A stretch of DNA of 6,256 nt, taken from an uncultured Verrucomicrobium sp. (GTDB taxonomy: Bacteria > Verrucomicrobiota > Verrucomicrobiia > Methylacidiphilales > GAS474). The stretch lies in NCBI GenBank assembly GCA_903889845.1, contig CAISZB010000278.1, positions 1-6,256 on the forward strand. Direction: 5' to 3'. Every line of letters begins with the position of its first letter. Within the stretch, counting starts at the first letter, position 1. Under the pieces are notes generated by a model that saw only the letters and a program-made list of their open reading frames with translations, was not told the DNA's origin and searched no databases. A program made the position numbers and the translations under genes. This document shows, in pieces, positions 1 through 4,888 of this stretch.

Positions 1-50
1 CCCGGTCCCGAAGGGCAGCACCCTCCAATCGCGCCCCCCCAAAATTACCC

Positions 51-71
51 TGGCAAAACGCCACTTTGCCG
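51..71. repeat. Short inverted repeat upstream of the operon
   Basis: GGCAAA at 52-57 and TTTGCC at 65-70 form a perfect 6-bp inverted repeat with a 7-base spacer, extendable by a T-G wobble on the outside. No T-run follows it, so it does not look like an intrinsic terminator. It could be a regulator half-site pair just upstream of the AT-rich region, or chance. The remaining bases from 1 to 50 show nothing I can identify; they might include the tail of an upstream gene, but that cannot be tested here. Confidence 0.2.
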
Positions 72-88
72 CAGGAAGCCCTCCTTGC

Positions 89-132
89 GTTGAATAAACA
101 AACTATTTCTATAGACTTTATATTAATTCAAC
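89..132 (+). promoter_or_regulatory. AT-rich probable promoter/operator region upstream of the operon
   Basis: This is the only clearly AT-rich stretch in an otherwise GC-rich window, and it ends 18 bp before the first gene's start. It is bounded by a perfect 7-bp inverted repeat, GTTGAAT at 89-95 and ATTCAAC at 126-132. A TATATT at 119-124 could be a -10 box and a TATAGA at 110-115 is an alternative. The TTGAAT at 90-95 resembles a -35 box but lies 14 bp from TATAGA and 23 bp from TATATT, so no pair has ideal spacing. The position and composition argue for the operon promoter; the exact boxes and any operator role for the repeat are inference. Confidence 0.35.
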
Positions 133-149
133 TCCCCGCTCCAAATTTT

Positions 150-1406
150 ATGCCCATCCCCCCCATCAAACTGGAAAAAGCCCCCTCCAATAGCGCGCTC
201 TACAAGGAACTCCTGATCAAGGCCGATCTCTCCATCGACGGCATCGACATCGCCCCGGAGGCCAGCCAGGCCCTCGGTCGCATCAAGCATCAGGAGCAGG
301 TCCACAGCGGCTTCGAGATGGACCTGGAAACCCACGTCGGGCGGGAGCATCCGAGCGGGTTTTACCTGCCCAGCGGATTGAAGACCTCCTTCCGCTGGAG
401 CCGCCGCTCCCGCTACAGCATCGTCCATGAGGGAGGCGAATTCCTCCTCTCCCGGCGCGGGGAAAACCTCTTCCCGATCCGCTTCTTCGAGCAGCCGAAG
501 TATTACAACCTCAAAAGCTCCGACGGCATCCCACTGAAGAACATCGCCACCTTCGTCCACGACAGCAACATCTCGGTCTTCTACAGCAACGAGTGCAACT
601 ACAAGGAAAAGGGCGAGGACTGCCTCTTCTGCAACGTCAACGCCACGAAGGACACGTACGCCGAGAGCGAGGGCATCGCGTGGAAGACCGCCCGGCAAGC
701 CGCCGAGGCCGTCCAGGCCGCCTACGCGGAGGGGATCGCCGACCACGTCACGATCACGGGCGGCATCATCTCCGAGCGGCGGGAGATCGAGTATTACCAG
801 GACGTCGCCGAGGCGATCCAGGCCCGCCTCGGCGTGCGGGACTTCAACGGCACCGCCGTCATCGCCGCCCCCCTCGACCTCACCAACATCGACCGCCTGA
901 AGGAAGTCGGCTACCGCACCATCGCCCTGAACATCGAGCTGTGGAGCAAGGACATGTACGCCGCCATCTGCCCCGGCAAGGCCCGGAACAGCGGCGGCTG
1001 GGACCACTGGCTCAAGGCGATCGAGTACGCCGCCCGCGTCTTCGGCTTCGGTAAGGTTCGCTCGAACATCGTCGCCGGACTGGAACCGAAACCCTACACG
1101 CTGGAAGGCGTCCAATGGTTCGCCGACCACGGCGTCGTCTGCCTGCCCGGGGCCTGGTGCCCCAATCCCGGCTCCGGCCTCGAAGGCCACCGGACGCCCG
1201 AACCGGCCTGGCACCTCGACCTCGCCGAGCGGGCTTTCCGCATCCAGAAAAAAGCCGGGATCACCTTCGAGCAGGTCCACGACGCCAGCAACAATGACCT
1301 CGGCCTCGCCAAAGACATCTGGAAAATCGAGGAAGGCCGCCCCTTCCTCCCCTACGGCGGGAAGCCTCCCCAGGCCCAAGCCGTGACCGAAGCACCCGTG
1401 GCATGA
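150..1406 (+). CDS. Radical SAM protein with CX8CX2C cluster motif (paralogue 1)
   Basis: This is a 418-aa predicted radical SAM enzyme, expected to bind a [4Fe-4S] cluster and cleave S-adenosylmethionine to start radical chemistry in the cytoplasm; the substrate is unknown. The cluster motif is in YSNEC at 145-149 plus CLFC at 158-161, so Cys149, Cys158 and Cys161 form CX8CX2C instead of the usual CX3CX2C. A TITGG at 201-205 fits the SAM-binding GGE-type motif. Barrel motifs follow: DFNGTAVI (231-238), NIELW (261-265), ICPGK (273-277), GLEPK (310-314) and GAWC to EGHRTP (334-350). Residues 1-130 form an extra N-terminal region shared with the second paralogue. ATG at 150 is preferred because similarity to the paralogue begins around residue 15; the frame stays open further upstream from a TTG at 66, but that would cover the AT-rich promoter-like region. 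Its stop overlaps the transporter's start. The radical SAM assignment is firm despite the spacing; the specific family was not recognised. Confidence 0.88.
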   Translation: MPIPPIKLEKAPSNSALYKELLIKADLSIDGIDIAPEASQALGRIKHQEQVHSGFEMDLETHVGREHPSGFYLPSGLKTSFRWSRRSRYSIVHEGGEFLLSRRGENLFPIRFFEQPKYYNLKSSDGIPLKNIATFVHDSNISVFYSNECNYKEKGEDCLFCNVNATKDTYAESEGIAWKTARQAAEAVQAAYAEGIADHVTITGGIISERREIEYYQDVAEAIQARLGVRDFNGTAVIAAPLDLTNIDRLKEVGYRTIALNIELWSKDMYAAICPGKARNSGGWDHWLKAIEYAARVFGFGKVRSNIVAGLEPKPYTLEGVQWFADHGVVCLPGAWCPNPGSGLEGHRTPEPAWHLDLAERAFRIQKKAGITFEQVHDASNNDLGLAKDIWKIEEGRPFLPYGGKPPQAQAVTEAPVA

Positions 1407-2701
1407 GCACCCCCCTGCCCTCCCCGGTCCCCCCCACCTCCGGCTTCCCCTCCAGGAAGCCGAGGCAGGGGGCCATCGCCAGCTATCTGATCCTGAACAT
1501 CACCAGCGGCACCGTCGCCGGGGCGCTCCAGGTCGTCGTCCCCCTCTACGCCCTGAGCCTGAACGCCGCCGCCGGGCAGATCGGCCTGATCCGGGGGATC
1601 TCCGGCCTCGGCATCCTCCTCCTCGTCATCCCGGCGGGCTTCCTCGTTGATCACTACGGCTCGAAGCGCCTCTTCCTCCTCGGCGGCCTCTGCAGCACCG
1701 TGGCGATCCTCTCCCTCTCCTGGGCCCGCACGCCGGAGGCGATGGTCGCGATCATGGGCCTCGCCGGGCTCTTCAATCCCCTGAAGATGACCGCCCTCAA
1801 CGCCTCCTTCTTCAACAACCTCCAGAAAATGGGCCTGGAAAAGGCAGGCTGGTTCAAGGGTTCCATGTCGATCGGCCTCACCTTCCTCGGCCCCCTGCTG
1901 GGAGGCACCCTCGTCGGCTTCGTCGGTTACCCGCCCCTCTTCCGCCTCCTCGCCGTCGGCACCCTGATCCCCATCGGCCTCGTCTTCTTCTTCCACCACG
2001 AGCCCTCCCGCGCCGCCCATGGGAAAAGCCTACGGGAAGCCATCGCCGGGCAGTTCGCCGAATTCCGCACCCTCCTCCGGCAACGTTCCCTCTACCTCCC
2101 CCTCGTCACCGAAAGCATCTCGACGGCCTTCTTCGCCGCCTTCAGCGCCTTCATCTTTGTCCTCGCCGTCCGGAACCTGGGCCTGAAGGCGACCGACGCC
2201 TCCCTCCTCCTCGGCATCGAGGGCGGCGTCTTCATCGTCACCGTCTTCTCGGCGGGCCCCCTCATCACGCGGCTCACCCAGCTCCAGCTTTATCTCCTGA
2301 GCATGGCCACCGCCCTCGTCGGCCTGATCCCCCTCACCCTCTCTGCTACCTTCGCCGGGTTGGCCTTCGCCAGCGTCATCCTCGGCCTCGGGCTCGGCCT
2401 CATCAACCTCGTCGTCTCCTCCGGGATCGGACGGCTCCACGGCACGAAGGGAAAGACCGTCGGCCTCTTCTCCGCCGCCGTCGGCATCGGGATCTCCGTC
2501 GGCCCGATGGCCGGGGGCGTCCTCGCACAGAAGTTCGGCATCGACGCCGCGTTCCTCCTCTTCGCCCCCCTCTTCCTTGGCCTCGCCGCCGCCGCCCTCT
2601 GGCTCGACCGCCGCGCCCAGGCCCGGGCCAAAGTCTCCCAAGTCCATCTTTCCTCCGCGATCGACAACCGAAGCGGAAAGGAAGTCTCCTCCCTCAATTA
2701 A
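1403..2701 (+). CDS. Major facilitator superfamily transporter
   Basis: This 432-aa inner-membrane carrier probably moves a small molecule using an ion gradient. The protein is strongly hydrophobic in about twelve segments, arranged as two halves around a charged central loop at roughly residues 198-230. The typical MFS motif A is present between helices 2 and 3: GFLVDHYGSKR at 79-89, with the conserved Gly79, Asp83, Gly86 and basic Lys88/Arg89. The first 22 residues are a proline-rich cytoplasmic leader, and the last 30 or so are a hydrophilic tail. The ATG overlaps the preceding stop as ATGA, which suggests translational coupling, and the gene sits between two radical SAM paralogues. Import of the pathway's substrate or export of its product are both possible; nothing in the sequence decides direction or ligand. 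The fold call is secure; the drug-efflux-like general annotation it would attract should not be taken as function. Confidence 0.9.
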   Translation: MSTPLPSPVPPTSGFPSRKPRQGAIASYLILNITSGTVAGALQVVVPLYALSLNAAAGQIGLIRGISGLGILLLVIPAGFLVDHYGSKRLFLLGGLCSTVAILSLSWARTPEAMVAIMGLAGLFNPLKMTALNASFFNNLQKMGLEKAGWFKGSMSIGLTFLGPLLGGTLVGFVGYPPLFRLLAVGTLIPIGLVFFFHHEPSRAAHGKSLREAIAGQFAEFRTLLRQRSLYLPLVTESISTAFFAAFSAFIFVLAVRNLGLKATDASLLLGIEGGVFIVTVFSAGPLITRLTQLQLYLLSMATALVGLIPLTLSATFAGLAFASVILGLGLGLINLVVSSGIGRLHGTKGKTVGLFSAAVGIGISVGPMAGGVLAQKFGIDAAFLLFAPLFLGLAAAALWLDRRAQARAKVSQVHLSSAIDNRSGKEVSSLN

Positions 2702-2723
2702 AACTCCTTACCACCTCCACCCC

Positions 2724-4001
2724 ATGAGCACCCTCTCCTCCCACGAACAAACCAAAGCCGCCCTCTACGCCGAACTCGAACTCAAGAACTTCCTCGGCGT
2801 CGAAGGCATCGCCGTCGATCCGAAGATTTTCCGCCACCTCGACCTCGGCGGCACCGTCCAGGAACAGGTCCACACCCTCTTCGAGATGGACCACGAGCAG
2901 CACGTCTCCTTCGCCTTCCCCGTCGGCTTCTCCACACCGCACGGCCTCCGTATCGGCTTCCGCTGGGACAACCGCGCCGACCACCGGATCACTTACGACG
3001 ACGGCGTCTTCCACCTCCGCGAGCGCGAAAAGATCCTCTTCCCCGTCGAATTCCATCGCCGCCCCGACTACTACAAGCTCCAGACCAGCGACGGCACGAA
3101 GGTGAAGACCGTCGCCCCCTACAGCCGCGACGGCGTCGTCAACGTCGCCTACAGCAACGAATGCGCCCTGAAGGACAAGGGCGTCGACTGCCTCTTCTGC
3201 AATGCCAACGCCACGAAGGACGCCTACGGCGAGCGCGACGGCGTCTTCTGGAAGAACCCCCGGCAGATCGGGGAATCGGTCGCCGCGGCCTATCGGGAGT
3301 TCGAGGGCTTCCCCCGGCGGCACGTCAACCTCACCGGCGGCTTCATCCCGGAGCGGCGCGAGGTCGATTACTACCTCGACGTCGCCGAGGCGATCCAGGA
3401 ACACACCGGCCTGGAGGACTTCAACGGCACCGCCGTCATCGGCATCCCGCGCGACCTGAAAGTCATCGACAAATACAAGGAAGCCGGGTTCCGCACCATC
3501 GCCATGAACATCGAGGTCTGGGACCGGAACATCTTCAAGGTCATCTGCCCCGGCAAAATCACCCATTGCGGCGACTACGACCACTGGCTCGCCGCACTCG
3601 AATACGCCGTGGGCGTCTTCGGCCGGGGCCGCGTCCGCTCCGGCATCGTCGGCGGGCTGGAACCGAAGCAATCGACCCTCGAAGGCGTCGAGGCCCTCGC
3701 CGCCAAGGGCGTCGTCACCCTCACCGGAGCCTGGTGCGCCAATCCCGGCTCCGCGCTGGAAGGCCACCGCACCCCCCTTCCCGAATGGCACCTGGACATG
3801 GCGAAGCGCTCCACCGCGATTCTCCGCAAGGCCGGATTCACCTTCGACCAGATCTACGACCTGACCCCCGCCCCCAACTTCCTCGTCCACGACATCTACC
3901 GCATCGAGGACGGCGATTTCAATGACCTCGGCGTCTTCACCGACGGGGAAACCCGCGTCGCCGCCCCCCAAAACGAAAACGAACCGGCCCTCACCGCCTA
4001 A
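2724..4001 (+). CDS. Radical SAM protein with CX8CX2C cluster motif (paralogue 2)
   Basis: This 425-aa protein is similar to the first radical SAM protein over nearly its whole length, with about half the residues the same by eye in the core. YSNEC at 143-147 and CLFC at 156-159 give Cys147, Cys156 and Cys159 in the same CX8CX2C arrangement, and NLTGG at 202-206 is the likely SAM-binding loop. DFNGTAVI (232-239), NIEVW (262-266), ICPGK (274-278), GLEPK (311-315) and GAWC to EGHRTP (335-351) are all kept. The ATG at 2724 is chosen because an upstream in-frame start at 2577 would lie inside the transporter gene and encode a low-complexity Pro/Ser-rich leader, while similarity to paralogue 1 starts near residue 13. 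It follows the transporter by 22 bp and precedes the NifH-like gene by 6 bp. It differs from paralogue 1 in an extra Cys282 and in lacking the Cys at the position of Cys331. Neo- or subfunctionalised catalysis on a related substrate is an inference. Confidence 0.88.
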   Translation: MSTLSSHEQTKAALYAELELKNFLGVEGIAVDPKIFRHLDLGGTVQEQVHTLFEMDHEQHVSFAFPVGFSTPHGLRIGFRWDNRADHRITYDDGVFHLREREKILFPVEFHRRPDYYKLQTSDGTKVKTVAPYSRDGVVNVAYSNECALKDKGVDCLFCNANATKDAYGERDGVFWKNPRQIGESVAAAYREFEGFPRRHVNLTGGFIPERREVDYYLDVAEAIQEHTGLEDFNGTAVIGIPRDLKVIDKYKEAGFRTIAMNIEVWDRNIFKVICPGKITHCGDYDHWLAALEYAVGVFGRGRVRSGIVGGLEPKQSTLEGVEALAAKGVVTLTGAWCANPGSALEGHRTPLPEWHLDMAKRSTAILRKAGFTFDQIYDLTPAPNFLVHDIYRIEDGDFNDLGVFTDGETRVAAPQNENEPALTA

Positions 4002-4007
4002 AAACCC

Positions 4008-4886
4008 ATGAGCAAACCCACCCCTCCGAAGCACATCGCCGTCTACGGGAAAGGCGGCATCGGCAAATCGACCACCACCTCGAATATCAGCGCCGCCCTC
4101 GCCGAGGCGGGCCACCGCGTCATCCAGATCGGCTGCGACCCGAAGAGCGATTCGACGACAATCCTCCGGGGCGGCAACGAACTGCCGACCGTCCTCGACA
4201 CCCTCCGCGAGCATTCCAAGGTGCGGATCGAGGACATCTCCATTCGCGGCTACCGGGACATCCTCTGCGTCGAGGCGGGCGGCCCCGTCCCCGGCGTCGG
4301 CTGCGCGGGGCGCGGCATCTCCGCCGCCGTCGAGCTGCTCCAGGAACTCCACATCTTCGACGAGTACAAGCCCGACTTCGTCCTCTACGACGTCCTCGGC
4401 GACGTCGTCTGCGGCGGCTTCGCCGTCCCGATCCGGGACGGTCTGGCCCAGCGCGCCTACGTCGTCTCCTCCTCCGACTTCATGGCGATCTTCGCCGCGA
4501 ACAACCTCTTCAAGGCCATCGCCAAATACGCCCCCTCCGGCGGTGCCCGCCTCGGCGGCGTGATCGCCAACGGCCTCATCGCGCCCTATGCGAAATCGGT
4601 CGTCGATGACTTCGTGGAGCGGACCGGCACCCGCGTCGTCGGCTACGTCCCCCGCGCCCTCGTCGTCAACCAGAGCGAGCTCTACGGCCAGACCGTCATC
4701 GAGGCCGCGCCGGAATCGGCCCAGGCCGACATCTATCGCGGCCTTGCCCGGAGCTTCGCCGAGGACGAGGAGACGACCCTTCCCCACCCCCTCAACGGCC
4801 CGGAATTGAAAGCCTGGGCGCGGGAATGGGGCGACCGCATCTTCAGCAGCGAGAGCGGCGAAGTCGGAACCCTGGCCGGAATCTGA
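4008..4886 (+). CDS. NifH-family iron protein of a nitrogenase-like system
   Basis: This 292-aa protein is an ATP-dependent electron donor of the NifH/BchL/CfbC superfamily. It is expected to work as a homodimer holding one [4Fe-4S] cluster between the subunits, docking on a NifDK-like partner and transferring electrons on ATP hydrolysis. The P-loop GKGGIGKS spans 14-21 with Lys15 and Lys20. Switch I is seen in GCDPKSDST at 42-50 (Asp44). The cluster ligands are Cys99 in GVGCAGRG and Cys135 in DVLGDVVCGGF, matching NifH Cys97 and Cys132. Arg102 matches the NifH arginine that is ADP-ribosylated in some diazotrophs. Asp128 begins the switch II DVLGD. The length is normal for the family. Genuine nitrogenase NifH is unlikely because the next gene is not NifD and no nif maturation genes are seen. 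The Nfl/group IV type is the best fit from context. It lies 6 bp after the radical SAM gene and 2 bp before the NifD/K-like gene. Confidence 0.93.
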   Translation: MSKPTPPKHIAVYGKGGIGKSTTTSNISAALAEAGHRVIQIGCDPKSDSTTILRGGNELPTVLDTLREHSKVRIEDISIRGYRDILCVEAGGPVPGVGCAGRGISAAVELLQELHIFDEYKPDFVLYDVLGDVVCGGFAVPIRDGLAQRAYVVSSSDFMAIFAANNLFKAIAKYAPSGGARLGGVIANGLIAPYAKSVVDDFVERTGTRVVGYVPRALVVNQSELYGQTVIEAAPESAQADIYRGLARSFAEDEETTLPHPLNGPELKAWAREWGDRIFSSESGEVGTLAGI

Positions 4887-4888
4887 TC

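Noticed and set aside
1..50. Intrinsic terminator of an upstream gene (AGGG/CCCT pairing at 12-24)
   Set aside because: Only a 4-bp stem and no following T-run; not distinguishable from chance.
51..71. Possible sigma-54 promoter (TGGCA then TTGC)
   Set aside because: The GG to GC distance is about 4 bp longer than the strict -24/-12 spacing of sigma-54 promoters.
66..149. N-terminal extension of the first radical SAM protein from a TTG at 66
   Set aside because: The added residues cover the AT-rich promoter-like island and have no counterpart in the paralogue; ATG 150 is a better start.
123..1379. A 418-codon open frame on the - strand opposite the first radical SAM gene
   Set aside because: Same compositional pattern as other antisense shadows, and the + strand holds a clear radical SAM protein.
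2577..2723. N-terminal extension of the second radical SAM protein into the transporter gene
   Set aside because: It would overlap the transporter by over 120 bp and encode a Pro/Ser/Arg-rich leader not found in the paralogue.
2694..4787. A 697-codon open frame on the - strand, opposite the second radical SAM gene and the NifH-like gene
   Set aside because: Its translation is low-complexity, rich in Gly, Asp, Glu and Val, with no recognisable domain. It is the expected antisense shadow of strongly GC-biased genes with firm family motifs on the + strand.
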